A stretch of 49,022 bases of DNA, taken from Lachnospiraceae bacterium (GTDB lineage: Bacteria > Bacillota > Clostridia > Lachnospirales > Lachnospiraceae). The position numbers and the translations under genes were made by a program. Shown in pieces: positions 24,198-32,260 of the stretch (its first letter is position 1; every line of letters starts with the position of its first letter). The stretch is from assembly GCA_029005135.1 (NCBI GenBank), contig JAQXFO010000026.1, forward strand, positions 1 to 49,022, written 5' to 3'. The notes below the pieces were generated by a model, which saw only the letters and a program-made list of their open reading frames with translations, was not told where the DNA came from and did not search any database.

Positions 24198-25004
24198 CTA
24201 AATCGCGATGGCCATGATCCGGCGGCACCAGAACACCGCGGCGGCATACAGCAGAAGGCAGACCGTCATCACCGCCATACCGAAAGCCGATCCGTAAAGC
24301 ACATCGAGAAACCCCGGTGACGACAGCTTCAGATAAGCGATAAAGGCCAGCGGCATGACGGTCACGAGCTGCCGTTCATAATCCTTCTCCGCCACCGCCA
24401 GCGCGATCTCCCGCTCCGTCTCGATCCTGGCCGTGATCATGGACGCCGTCTCGGCCATGATCGCCGACAGCGGGCCCCCGGAACGGCGTACCGCCCCGAA
24501 GACATCCGCAAAATTCAGCATAGCCTCGGAGCCGGCTGTCAGCGCCGCTTCCCGGAACAGCACCTCGACCGGACGATTGAGCCTGAGTCCCTCCGTCACG
24601 GCCTCGGCCGCCCGGGTCATCAGACAGTCACCGCGGCTCTCCCTGAGGGCATTTCCGGCCTCCGCAAAAGCCCGCTCGGCTGACAGCCCTGCCCGGACAG
24701 CACTGCTCATCGTATCCAGCATAAGACGAAAATCGGCATCGATCTGCCGCCGGCAGGCCTCCCTTCTTGCGTTAAGGCGCGCGGCCGCCAGGCACAGCCC
24801 CAGCGGCAGTGTTGCCAGCATCCCTGCCGGCCTGTCGTAAAAAAGCCAGGCCGTGACCGCCGCAGCCGCCACTCCCTCCGCCGCCGACAACAGGATGTCT
24901 CTGCGCCGCAGTCCCGAAAATATCGGTTTCTGATCTCCCGCGGTTCCTGCCATCATCGACACGTCTTTCTTCATCACCGCTTTCTTCATCACCGCTTTTT
25001 TCAT
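24198..25004 (-). CDS. tadB: TadB-like inner-membrane platform protein
   Basis: T2SSF-family protein of about 268 residues from the ATG at 25004. Two TM segments lie near the N-terminus (LLSAAEGVAAAAVTAWLF, TLPLGLCLAAARL), a helical cytoplasmic T2SSF domain follows (LDTMSSAVRAGLSAERAFAEA...VFGAVRRSGGPLSAI), and two C-terminal TM helices close it. The frame is open to 25091, but that would overlap tadA by 35 nt with no ribosome site. At 25004 AGGAGGAG lies about 12 nt upstream. The chosen start opens a triple repeat MKKAV, MKKAV, MKKDV, each an alternative ATG. Confidence 0.8.
   Translation of the reverse strand: MKKAVMKKAVMKKDVSMMAGTAGDQKPIFSGLRRRDILLSAAEGVAAAAVTAWLFYDRPAGMLATLPLGLCLAAARLNARREACRRQIDADFRLMLDTMSSAVRAGLSAERAFAEAGNALRESRGDCLMTRAAEAVTEGLRLNRPVEVLFREAALTAGSEAMLNFADVFGAVRRSGGPLSAIMAETASMITARIETEREIALAVAEKDYERQLVTVMPLAFIAYLKLSSPGFLDVLYGSAFGMAVMTVCLLLYAAAVFWCRRIMAIAI
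24960..25004. repeat. Triple 15-bp repeat at the tadB start
   Basis: Three adjacent 15-bp units on the minus strand encode MKKAV, MKKAV and MKKDV. Each supplies an in-frame ATG, so unit gain or loss would not disturb the frame. Confidence 0.85.
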
Positions 25005-25056
25005 CGCCTCTGCTGTCTCCTCCTCTGTTTTCAGCGCCGCTGTCTTCGTCTCTGAG

Positions 25057-26208
25057 TCACAGACACCGGATAAGCCTGTCTTCGTCATCAAGACGATAAA
25101 GCGGCCTCAGAGCAATCTCATCCCCGTCCATACCGTCGATCTCCGCGATCGCAGAGACAAGGCGGCGGCCCGACGGACGCCGCGTCAGATGAACGATCAG
25201 TTCGATACCGGAGGCAATCTGCCGGCGAATAGCCGGCAGAGGAATGGCCATGCCCGTCATCACCAGCGTCTCCAGGCGGATCAGCGTATCCCCGGCTGAG
25301 TTGGCGTGGATCGTCGACATGGATCCGCGATGCCCGGTATTGACCGCCTGCAGAAGATCACAGACCTCCTCGCCGCGGACCTCTCCGACGATGATACGGT
25401 CCGGACGCATGCGCAGGGCTGTCCGTATCAGATCCCGCAGGGTCACGGACCGGCCGCCTTCGATGGCGGCATCTCTGGCCTCCAGGCGAACCAGATTCGC
25501 GGAGGCCAGACAGAGCTCCGCGTTGTCTTCGATGCTGACCACCCGTTCATTCGGCGGTATGGCGGCCGACATAGCATTGAGGAAGGTGGTCTTGCCGGCG
25601 CCGGTTCCCCCACTGACAAGAATGGAACGGCCGCGCCGGACACTGTCTTCAAGGCAGGCGGCCGCCTCCGCCGTCAGGCTTCCGGCCCCGATCAGAGCAG
25701 CCATCGTCATCGGCGTATCCGGAAAGCGCCGTATCGTCAGAACGGGGCCGTCCGGGGCAGCCGGACTGATAACGGCGTTGACACGGCTCCCGTCGGGCAG
25801 CCGGGCATCGGCGATGGGCTGGCGCTCGTTCACCACCCGATTGCAGGCGCCGACGATGCGCCGCACCACATCCTCCAGCTTTTCCCGGGAGGCAAACGTC
25901 TTCGGCCAGCGCTCAAGGCAGCCGTTTTTCTCTATAAAGACCGCATCGGGCCCGTTGACCATGATCTCGGTGACCGCCGCATCCTCCAGAAGTTCCTGCA
26001 GGATATCCAGCCCCCGTACGCTGTCAAAAAGCTCCCGGGCCGTCTCCCGGCGTTCGCTGAGTGAAAAATAAGACGTTTCCCTCTCCCGCTCGATGATCAC
26101 CCCGATCATCCGGCGGATATCCTCATCCGTCGGACTGACACACCGGCGCAGATCCTCTGTCAGCTGCCGCTTCATCGCCGCGATCCGTGTCCGCGTTACG
26201 CCGGACAC
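25057..26208 (-). CDS. tadA: TadA/CpaF-type secretion ATPase
   Basis: 383-residue hexameric ATPase that powers Tad/Flp pilus assembly. Visible: N1D-like start, ITEIMVNGPDAVFIE at about 79-93, Walker A GGTGAGKT (200-207), Asp box SIEDNAEL, Walker B RPDRIIVGEVRG, and His box TGHRGSMSTIHAN. The GTG start at 26208 has GGAGG 7 nt upstream and overlaps the end of the TadZ-like gene by 13 nt, so translation is coupled. The order TadZ, TadA, TadB, TadC matches Tad loci. Confidence 0.93.
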   Translation of the reverse strand: MSGVTRTRIAAMKRQLTEDLRRCVSPTDEDIRRMIGVIIERERETSYFSLSERRETARELFDSVRGLDILQELLEDAAVTEIMVNGPDAVFIEKNGCLERWPKTFASREKLEDVVRRIVGACNRVVNERQPIADARLPDGSRVNAVISPAAPDGPVLTIRRFPDTPMTMAALIGAGSLTAEAAACLEDSVRRGRSILVSGGTGAGKTTFLNAMSAAIPPNERVVSIEDNAELCLASANLVRLEARDAAIEGGRSVTLRDLIRTALRMRPDRIIVGEVRGEEVCDLLQAVNTGHRGSMSTIHANSAGDTLIRLETLVMTGMAIPLPAIRRQIASGIELIVHLTRRPSGRRLVSAIAEIDGMDGDEIALRPLYRLDDEDRLIRCL

Positions 26209-27242
26209 GGGCGTTCCTCCTTCCCGGACAGAGACAGCTGCTGTCTGACCAGCTGCCCCAGAGGATCGGTATCCATCAGAGCCGGAGGTGTCTTATCAAG
26301 GCCGCAGGGCGGCAGGGCGGCGATCGGCAGACGGAGACACCTCTCCGCCAGTTCCCGGCTCCAGAGCCGAACCGTCCTCAGGAATTCCTCCGTCTTGGCC
26401 TGAGCTGTCCGCCCGCTGCCCACGGGCATCCAGATATGATCGCACAACATCAGAAGCGGCATGAGCCCCGGTACGCCGTGGCCGAAATCGATCACCAGCG
26501 CCTCCCAGGCCGTCTGCTCTCCGATCAGCGTCACCACGGACTCCAGAAGAGACGGCGGCGCCTCCAGAATATCCTGAACCGCCGATGCGGGCGGCAGATA
26601 ATCAAGTCCTGCCTCCTCCGGTCCCAGATGGCGAATCAGCAGCTGCAGCTTCTCAGCCTGGTGTCCCGCCCCGTCAGCGATCTCTCCCATCAGATCCGTC
26701 ACATCCTTCTGACCGCGGCAGTCAAAGAGGCTGCTAAAACCGGAGGTTCCTTCCAAATTAAGAAGAAGGGTGCGGCAGCGCTCCCCCAGCACAAGACCGA
26801 GAGTCACCGCCAGCGAGGTCTGCAGACAGCCTCCGGCCGGTGCATAGACGCCGTAGACCGTCATCGCCGCCCGGGAGGCCGCAGGGATGTCCGGTGCCCC
26901 GGAGGCGGCGTATTTCTTCATGACACGCCTCAGAAGATCCGGCAGGCTCTGATAGCGGCTCACGGAGAACCAGCCCTCCCGAAAACCGCGGCGGCTCCCC
27001 TCCGTCAGAACGATCCGGCAGTCAGCTCGTGCCTCAACGGTTTCCAGCGGTACCGGCAGCAGTGTCTCAGCCACGATGAGCACCGCAGCCCGGTGGGTCT
27101 CAAGAAAACGGACCAGCTCCGCCCATTCCGTAAAGACCCGGACAGCAAAGCCCCAGTTCCCGGCCGTTTCACAGGCCTCCGTCAGAAAAGCGCCGGCATA
27201 ATCTCTGTCGCCGTCCGCCAGGATGATCTCTCTACGTGTCAC
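26196..27242 (-). CDS. TadZ/CpaE-like protein with a degenerate P-loop
   Basis: About 348 residues from GTG 27242, which has AGGAGG 5 nt upstream; an in-frame TTG at 27266 lacks such a site. An N-terminal atypical receiver-like region (about 1-110, EIILADGDRDYAGAF, LIVAETLL) precedes a MinD/ParA-like domain (about 130-345). The Walker A position reads GVYAPAGGCLQTSLA (137-143 core), with no Lys and no GKT, so ATP hydrolysis is doubtful. In Tad systems TadZ/CpaE places the assembly machine at the pole. A pseudo-ATPase would still fit scaffolding. Upstream of it 150 nt hold no further Tad gene. Confidence 0.78.
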   Translation of the reverse strand: MTRREIILADGDRDYAGAFLTEACETAGNWGFAVRVFTEWAELVRFLETHRAAVLIVAETLLPVPLETVEARADCRIVLTEGSRRGFREGWFSVSRYQSLPDLLRRVMKKYAASGAPDIPAASRAAMTVYGVYAPAGGCLQTSLAVTLGLVLGERCRTLLLNLEGTSGFSSLFDCRGQKDVTDLMGEIADGAGHQAEKLQLLIRHLGPEEAGLDYLPPASAVQDILEAPPSLLESVVTLIGEQTAWEALVIDFGHGVPGLMPLLMLCDHIWMPVGSGRTAQAKTEEFLRTVRLWSRELAERCLRLPIAALPPCGLDKTPPALMDTDPLGQLVRQQLSLSGKEERPCPA

Positions 27243-27374
27243 GGGCACCTCCTGCTGAATCGTCAAAGGGGTTTCTCAAGGTGCCCTTCAGTATACTCAC
27301 TAATCCACAGCCCCGCAACGAAGCAACCTGACCGAAGTCATCACCGGATTTTTCTGGCATACTGCCGAAAAGGA

Positions 27375-27409
27375 CAAAAAAAAGAACGATACCGTTAACA
27401 GTACCGTTC
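27375..27409 (-). terminator. Terminator after the DtxR-family gene
   Basis: Minus strand: a 9-nt stem (GAACGGTAC with GTATCGTTC, one mismatch) followed by eight T. It separates the metalloregulator from the Tad-like cluster. Confidence 0.8.
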
Positions 27410-27430
27410 CTGTTTACCCTTATGTCTCAT

Positions 27431-27844
27431 TTATGCGGTCTGATTGGACTGGCTGTCGGAATACCCGCCTTCTGCCGCCATCACTTTTTCGAGATAATCC
27501 CGCAGCTTCTCGAAGCTTTCGTCGCTCATATCATGTTCCATCTTGCAGGCATCTCTGTCGGCAATATGTTCGCTGACGCCGAGCATCACCAGAAAATCAC
27601 GGAGCGTACGATGACGGAAGTAGATTCTCTCGGCAATCCGGCTCCCCTTGTCCGTCAGACTGATCAGGTTGTCCTTATCCATGACGATATAGCCGTCTTC
27701 TCTGAGATGCTTCATGGCAATACTGATGCTGGGCTTGGAATAGCCCATCAGCGTAGCGATATCAATGGATCGCACAGTGCCGTTTTGCTGCTTCAGCATC
27801 AGAATTTTTTCAAGGTAGTCTTCAGCAGACTCATGAATTTCCAT
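27431..27844 (-). CDS. DtxR/MntR-family metal-dependent regulator
   Basis: 137-residue regulator. The winged helix-turn-helix (about 8-70: SAEDYLEKILMLKQQNGTVRSIDIATLMGYSKPSISIAMKHL) is followed by the metal-binding dimerisation domain (KGSRIAERIYFRHRTLRDFLVMLGV, DACKMEHDMSDESFEKL). It lacks the C-terminal SH3-like domain, like MntR. The Cys and His in CKMEHDMS and the earlier residues are typical ligands; whether iron or manganese cannot be told. It is monocistronic, with its own promoter (27899-27927) and terminator. It is a candidate for the operator at 19728-19745. Confidence 0.91.
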   Translation of the reverse strand: MEIHESAEDYLEKILMLKQQNGTVRSIDIATLMGYSKPSISIAMKHLREDGYIVMDKDNLISLTDKGSRIAERIYFRHRTLRDFLVMLGVSEHIADRDACKMEHDMSDESFEKLRDYLEKVMAAEGGYSDSQSNQTA

Positions 27845-27898
27845 TGAAGAGCCTCCTCCTTTTGTGATGACAGCAAAATTATTTTGAATTGCACAAAT

Positions 27899-27927
27899 AC
27901 TATATCATTTTTGAGTGTCATCGACAA
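27899..27927 (-). promoter_or_regulatory. Promoter of the DtxR-family gene
   Basis: Minus strand: -35 TTGTCG (27927-27922), 17-nt spacer, -10 TATAGT (27904-27899). A near-palindrome CAAAATTATTTTG lies just downstream at about 27873-27885 and could be an autoregulatory site. Confidence 0.65.
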
Positions 27928-27950
27928 TGCTGCAAAGCCATGACGTTTAG

Positions 27951-28796
27951 TCATTTTTCATGACTCATTCTCAGCTGATACACATCTTCCCGACGGGCCG
28001 AAAGAAGAGGCAGCTCACCGCGGATCCTGTCGGTCTCCGACAGATCGATATCGATAACGGCGGCAGCTTCGGACGCATCCATTTCACTGAGAATCGTTCC
28101 CCAGGGCGACACCGTCAGAGAGTGGCCCCAGGCGTGATAGGACGCTGTCTCGTCACGGGCCACCGACGTGCCCACCATAAAACACTGATTGTCAACGGCC
28201 CGGGAGCGGAACATAACCTCCCAGTGAGCCGGCCCCGTCGTCGTATTGAAGGCCGCCGGCACCAGTATCAGGCGGGCGCCCTCCAGGACCATCAGGCGTA
28301 TCAGTTCCGGAAAACGGCAGTCGAAGCAGATACAGAGTCCCACCCTGCCGAAATCCGTGTCAAAGACCGTCACCTCCCGGCCGGCGGTGAGGGTATCCGA
28401 TTCACGAAAATGCTGCCCGCCCTTCACATCGATGTCAAAAAGATGCATTTTTCGGTGACGGGCGAGCTGCCGGCCGTCCCTGTCAAAGACATAGGCCGTG
28501 TTGTAAATATGCCCCTCGGCGATCTCAGGCACGCTGCCGGCCGACAGGCAGACCTCGCACTCCGCCGCCAGTTCGCTGAGGAAGCGCCAGGCAGGTCCTC
28601 CTTCCTCTTCCGCGTACGCCGGGAAACAGGCGGTCTCATAGGGGCAGGCGAACATCTCGCCGACCGTGATGAGATCCGGTCTTATGCCGTCGGAAGAGAC
28701 GGCCTTTGTTATTGCCGCCTTCATCTGAGTCCTCAGAGAATACAGATTTTCCCATTTATCCCGGCTGACCTTTGTCTGCAGCTGAATGATGCGCAT
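27951..28796 (-). CDS. Carbon-nitrogen hydrolase (nitrilase superfamily, omega-amidase-like)
   Basis: 281-residue cytoplasmic amidase. The Glu-Lys-Cys triad is visible: E47 in TVGEMF, K116 in HRKMHLFDID, and C157 in CFDCRFPEL. KMHLFDID with GGQHFRES and NTTTGPAHWEVMFRSRAVDNQ resembles the omega-amidase/Nit2 branch, which hydrolyses alpha-ketoglutaramate or deaminated glutathione. The exact substrate remains open. It is separated from the upstream purine permease by a strong terminator. Confidence 0.9.
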   Translation of the reverse strand: MRIIQLQTKVSRDKWENLYSLRTQMKAAITKAVSSDGIRPDLITVGEMFACPYETACFPAYAEEEGGPAWRFLSELAAECEVCLSAGSVPEIAEGHIYNTAYVFDRDGRQLARHRKMHLFDIDVKGGQHFRESDTLTAGREVTVFDTDFGRVGLCICFDCRFPELIRLMVLEGARLILVPAAFNTTTGPAHWEVMFRSRAVDNQCFMVGTSVARDETASYHAWGHSLTVSPWGTILSEMDASEAAAVIDIDLSETDRIRGELPLLSARREDVYQLRMSHEK

Positions 28797-28839
28797 AGAT
28801 TCCCTCCGCTTTCGCCTGGTCTTTTTTGCATCATAACAG

Positions 28840-28882
28840 AAAAAGCCGCCGGAAAACAGTCCGCAGACCGTTTTCCGACGGC
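28840..28882 (-). terminator. Strong terminator after the purine permease
   Basis: Minus strand: a 17-nt stem with two mismatched or wobble positions (28866-28882 with 28845-28861), CGCA-type loop, then five T. Confidence 0.87.
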
Positions 28883-28940
28883 AGGATCGTTGTGATTCGC
28901 TCAGCCGGCTTTAAGAAGCCGACCGTCATCTCAGCCTGTA

Positions 28941-30368
28941 TCAGCCGACAATCAGGAAGAACTTGACCAGGAAGATGAGAGAGACCAGATAGGTCAGCCA
29001 GTGAACTTCCTTAGCCTTGCCCGAGAAGACCTTGATGACCGTGAAGGAGATCATGGCGATACCGATGGCATTGCCGATGGAGCTGGAGATCGGGATCGTG
29101 ATCAGCATCAGGGCTGCCGGGACGAGCTGTGTCATATCTGTCAGGTCAAGGTTGCGCAGAGCACTGACCATGAGGATACCGACATAGACTAGGGCCGCGG
29201 AGGTAACCGCCGCCGGGATCAGAGCCGCTACCGGAGCGATGAACATGCAGGCCAGGAACAGGATGCCGCAGACAAGGGCTGTCAGACCTGTACGGCCGCC
29301 GGCCTGAACACCGGCAGAGGATTCGACGAACGTGGTGATCGTGCAGTTGCCTGTCAGGGCGCCGGCGATCGTGGCAATAGCGTCGGAGGTCAGCGTTTCT
29401 TTCATGCCCGGCATATTGCCGTCTTTGTCAAGCATGCCGCCCAGAGAGGCTGCGCCGATGACGGTGCCGATGGTATCGAACATGTCGATGATACCGAAGG
29501 ACAGAATCAGCGTCAGGGCCGTGATGATGCCCATGTCAAGGAAGTTGGCGAAGTTCAGTTTGAACAGCGTTGTGGATGCCCAGTCACCGAAGGCCGGTAC
29601 CCAGGAAACACCGTTCAGAACCGCGAACGGGTTCTGGCCGAGGATCGCGAAATCGCAGATCCAGTACAGGATGCAGCCGGCCAGCATGCCCAGAAGCATA
29701 GCGCCCTTGATGCCCTTGATCGACAGAACGACGATGATGAAGAGGCAGATGAAGGCGATGCTGACATTGAGGACCATGTTCGGATAAGCGCTTCCCATGC
29801 TGTCTCTGGCAAAATTCGGTGTCAGAGAACCAAAGAAGTCTCTCATCATGTAGAACGGGCCGCCGTTTTCGGAATACAGACCGGCGTTGGAGCCGAAGCC
29901 GATATTCATAAGCAGAAGGCCGACACCCGGAGAGATACCGAGACGGATGCCCAGCGGGATCGCATCGATGATCTTGTCACGGATATTGAAGATGGACAGG
30001 ATCAGGAAGACAACACCTTCGATGAAGATGATGCAGAGGCAGGCCTGATAGGACTCCAGATAGGTAAGTCCCGTGATGGCCATAACAGACGTTGCCACAG
30101 AAGCAAAGAAAGCATTCAGACCCATGCCGGGGCCAAGGGCAAACGGCTTGTTGGCATAGAAAGCCATGAACAGCATACCGATTGCCGGTGCGATACATGT
30201 TGACAGGAAAATACCGTTCCACAGCGGTGAGCCGGTATCAAAGCCGGTCAGCATGTTCGGGTTCAGAGCGATGATGTAAGCCATCGTCATGAAGGTAGTA
30301 AGGCCCGCGACGATCTCGGTCCTTACGGTGGAGCCTTTTTCTTTAATCTTGAATACGCGTTCTAACAT
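28941..30368 (-). CDS. NCS2-family purine permease (AzgA/PbuG-like)
   Basis: 475-residue, roughly 12-14-helix proton symporter for adenine, guanine or hypoxanthine. The N-terminus RTEIVAGLTTFMTMAYIIALNPNML and the substrate stretches FFASVATSVMAITGL, FDTIGTVIGAA and TFVESSAGVQAGGRTGLTA are typical of the AzgA branch. GGGAGGGG lies before the ATG. No purine riboswitch fold is visible in the 75-nt gap upstream. DeoD at 33643 would use the same purines. Confidence 0.93.
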   Translation of the reverse strand: MLERVFKIKEKGSTVRTEIVAGLTTFMTMAYIIALNPNMLTGFDTGSPLWNGIFLSTCIAPAIGMLFMAFYANKPFALGPGMGLNAFFASVATSVMAITGLTYLESYQACLCIIFIEGVVFLILSIFNIRDKIIDAIPLGIRLGISPGVGLLLMNIGFGSNAGLYSENGGPFYMMRDFFGSLTPNFARDSMGSAYPNMVLNVSIAFICLFIIVVLSIKGIKGAMLLGMLAGCILYWICDFAILGQNPFAVLNGVSWVPAFGDWASTTLFKLNFANFLDMGIITALTLILSFGIIDMFDTIGTVIGAASLGGMLDKDGNMPGMKETLTSDAIATIAGALTGNCTITTFVESSAGVQAGGRTGLTALVCGILFLACMFIAPVAALIPAAVTSAALVYVGILMVSALRNLDLTDMTQLVPAALMLITIPISSSIGNAIGIAMISFTVIKVFSGKAKEVHWLTYLVSLIFLVKFFLIVG

Positions 30369-30443
30369 AAACCCCTCCCATAAAATTAGAGAACTGCTGT
30401 ATCTCTATGCATCGCTGTCGCGCCGGCGATGTCATATTCAAAA

Positions 30444-31217
30444 TTATATATAGCAATAAAGCTTATAGACCAGCACACCGAGGAAAATACCCAGCACCGT
30501 GCCGACACCGCCGTTGTTCAGGACAAACAGGCCGAAGAAAAAGCCGATGAAGGCACAGACCAGCAGAATAAGAAGAAACGCTTGGCTGCTGTAGGCCGTC
30601 CTGCGCGGACCCGTCATCCAGTCCCTCAGGGCCCGGAGCTCGTCATCGCTCTTCAGGCCGTGGCCGGCATCGATCCGCGTCACGTGGCTGGTGCTGTTTT
30701 TCTCAAAATGGCGTATTGCCCCGGCACTCACCACATCATCCTGTCTGCCGTAGAGGATCTCCGTCTGAACCTTCCAGGTTTTGCGCTTTTTCTTTCCCGG
30801 CACATCGAAAACCGGCGACACCAGATAGGCCCGTGTCAGAGGCTGTCCCTCCAGCGCCTCCAGGCTGAGCTCCGCGGCGGCATCATAAGCCAGCAGATAA
30901 ATATTGGCAATGCCGTCGGCTCTGACCTTGTCATAGACGGCGCGGATCAGCGCCCGGTCAGACTCGGCCGTCTCTGCCGTCATGGCCTCCGCCGGCGTCA
31001 GGTCAATCTCCATGACCCGGTAGCCGTAAGGCACGGCACAGTAGGCCGCCATTTCAAAAATTCTTGTATGTTCGTAGCTTTTTCCCGGAAATACCGCCAG
31101 CATCACGCGGCTGCCCGCTTCACCGAGACAGCGGATCTCCGCCCCGGCGATCACTTCACCGTGCGTATCCTGTGCCGGCGCTTCCTCTGCCGGTTTGACT
31201 GCCTTTTCATCGCCCAT
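30444..31217 (-). CDS. Alpha/beta-hydrolase-like protein with C-terminal membrane helices
   Basis: 257 residues from ATG 31217. The frame is open to 31319, but a promoter at 31298-31326 lies within that part, and GGAG precedes 31217. About 30 charged residues are followed by a region resembling an alpha/beta hydrolase (VMLAVFPGKSYEHTRIFEMA, IYLLAYDAAAELSLEAL, ILYGRQDDVVS, RIDAGHG), then two TM helices near the C-terminus. The nucleophile elbow reads AYDAA instead of GxSxG, so Asp replaces Ser; the late GRQDD and GHG could still give an acid and a His. Function is unknown. Catalytic activity is uncertain. Confidence 0.68.
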   Translation of the reverse strand: MGDEKAVKPAEEAPAQDTHGEVIAGAEIRCLGEAGSRVMLAVFPGKSYEHTRIFEMAAYCAVPYGYRVMEIDLTPAEAMTAETAESDRALIRAVYDKVRADGIANIYLLAYDAAAELSLEALEGQPLTRAYLVSPVFDVPGKKKRKTWKVQTEILYGRQDDVVSAGAIRHFEKNSTSHVTRIDAGHGLKSDDELRALRDWMTGPRRTAYSSQAFLLILLVCAFIGFFFGLFVLNNGGVGTVLGIFLGVLVYKLYCYI

Positions 31218-31297
31218 GGCTGTTTCTCCGTCCAAAAACCCCCTCTTTATCAGGCGCTTATTGGAATATCTTACAAAAAATCGTACTCTGTTATTAC

Positions 31298-31326
31298 AAG
31301 ATATAGTAAATACGAACATAAGTCAA
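31298..31326 (-). promoter_or_regulatory. Promoter of the hydrolase-like membrane protein
   Basis: Minus strand: -35 TTGACT (31326-31321), 17-nt spacer, -10 TATCTT (31303-31298). It supports the start at 31217, with a leader of about 73 nt. Confidence 0.68.
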
Positions 31327-31426
31327 GGAAATCCACCATCTTTCATTCTCAAATTTTAAGAGAGGCGTCACTTGTTATGCTTCTGTCAGTTTTTTTCCTG
31401 ATTTTTGAAATTAATTCAAATAAGGC

Positions 31427-31475
31427 GCAAAAAGAGGCGGTGCATTCGGAAGTTTTCCCAAATGCACCGCCTCTT
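31427..31475 (-). terminator. Strong terminator after the J-domain gene
   Basis: Minus strand: a perfect 15-bp stem (31475-31461 with 31446-31432) followed by a five-T run. Confidence 0.9.
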
Positions 31476-31504
31476 GAAGGCAAAAAAATTTTTTTGGTCG
31501 GCGT

Positions 31505-32260
31505 CTACAGACAGCAGAACATCGGATAGCCGCAGCCGCCGAAACACGCATTGATAAGACACAGCGACAGGCAGAAGGTGCTCCCCGGAGCGCCGCCGCT
31601 GTAGGCCGCTCCCCGCTGCTGATAGGCCTGACGGCCGTTCTGCAGCTGAGCCAGCAGCTGCCGGTATTCCTGAGAATTCGGCTCCATGTCGACAGCCCGC
31701 TTGGCCGCCTCCAGCGCCGCTACATTGTTGCCCTGGCAGGAATTGGCGATGGCAAAATAATAATACCAGCGGGCATTGCGTGACGCTTCCGTCACGCCGC
31801 CAAGGGCTGTCAGCGCCTCCTGATAATGTCCGGCCTGAATATAATTTCTGGCAGCCTGAAGCACCGTGGACGACTCCTCCGGCCGGGAGGTGCGCTGCTG
31901 TTCCGAATAGCGCTGCCATTGATTGAAGAAATCATAGAAGCCGTCCTGACCGCCCGCTTCCCGGTAATCATAATAGGAACCGCCGCGGCTGTCCCCGCTG
32001 CGGCCATAGGCGCTCTGACCGTAAGAACTCTGACCGTAGGGGCTGCCGTTATTGCCGTAGGCAGATGTCCCGCGGGCCCTGGCATCCACGATCTGGCGGT
32101 AGGCCTCCTGAACTTCCTTGAATTTTTCTTCAGCTGCCTGCGGGTTATCGGGATTGGCATCCGGGTGATACTTCTTGCTCAGATCCCGGTAAGCCTTTCT
32201 CAGATCCGCGTCCGCAACATTTTCCGAGACTCCCAGAACCCGATAAGGATCTGCAATCAT
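31505..32260 (-). CDS. J-domain protein with TPR-like region and Cys-rich tail
   Basis: 251 residues. The J domain is at 1-70 with HPD at 32-34 (KKYHPDANPDNP), so it should stimulate a DnaK-type ATPase. A Gly/Ser/Tyr-rich linker (about 65-110, repeats of YGQS), a TPR-like helical region (about 130-205) and a hydrophobic C-terminal tail with six cysteines (CLSLC...CFGGCG...CC) follow. There is no DnaJ zinc-finger or substrate domain, so it is not DnaJ itself. The ATG overlaps the DUF5685 stop by 4 nt. The tail may bind metal or a membrane. Confidence 0.87.
   Translation of the reverse strand: MIADPYRVLGVSENVADADLRKAYRDLSKKYHPDANPDNPQAAEEKFKEVQEAYRQIVDARARGTSAYGNNGSPYGQSSYGQSAYGRSGDSRGGSYYDYREAGGQDGFYDFFNQWQRYSEQQRTSRPEESSTVLQAARNYIQAGHYQEALTALGGVTEASRNARWYYYFAIANSCQGNNVAALEAAKRAVDMEPNSQEYRQLLAQLQNGRQAYQQRGAAYSGGAPGSTFCLSLCLINACFGGCGYPMFCCL

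Noticed and set aside
22810-24201. A 463-codon plus-strand open frame opposite the TadC-like gene
   Set aside because: The translation is Arg/Gln/His-rich without any domain; the minus-strand gene has membrane helices and T2SSF motifs in proper operon order.
30369-30443. Purine riboswitch upstream of the purine permease
   Set aside because: The gap is only 75 nt and I cannot find the conserved loops or three-way junction pattern of the purine aptamer.
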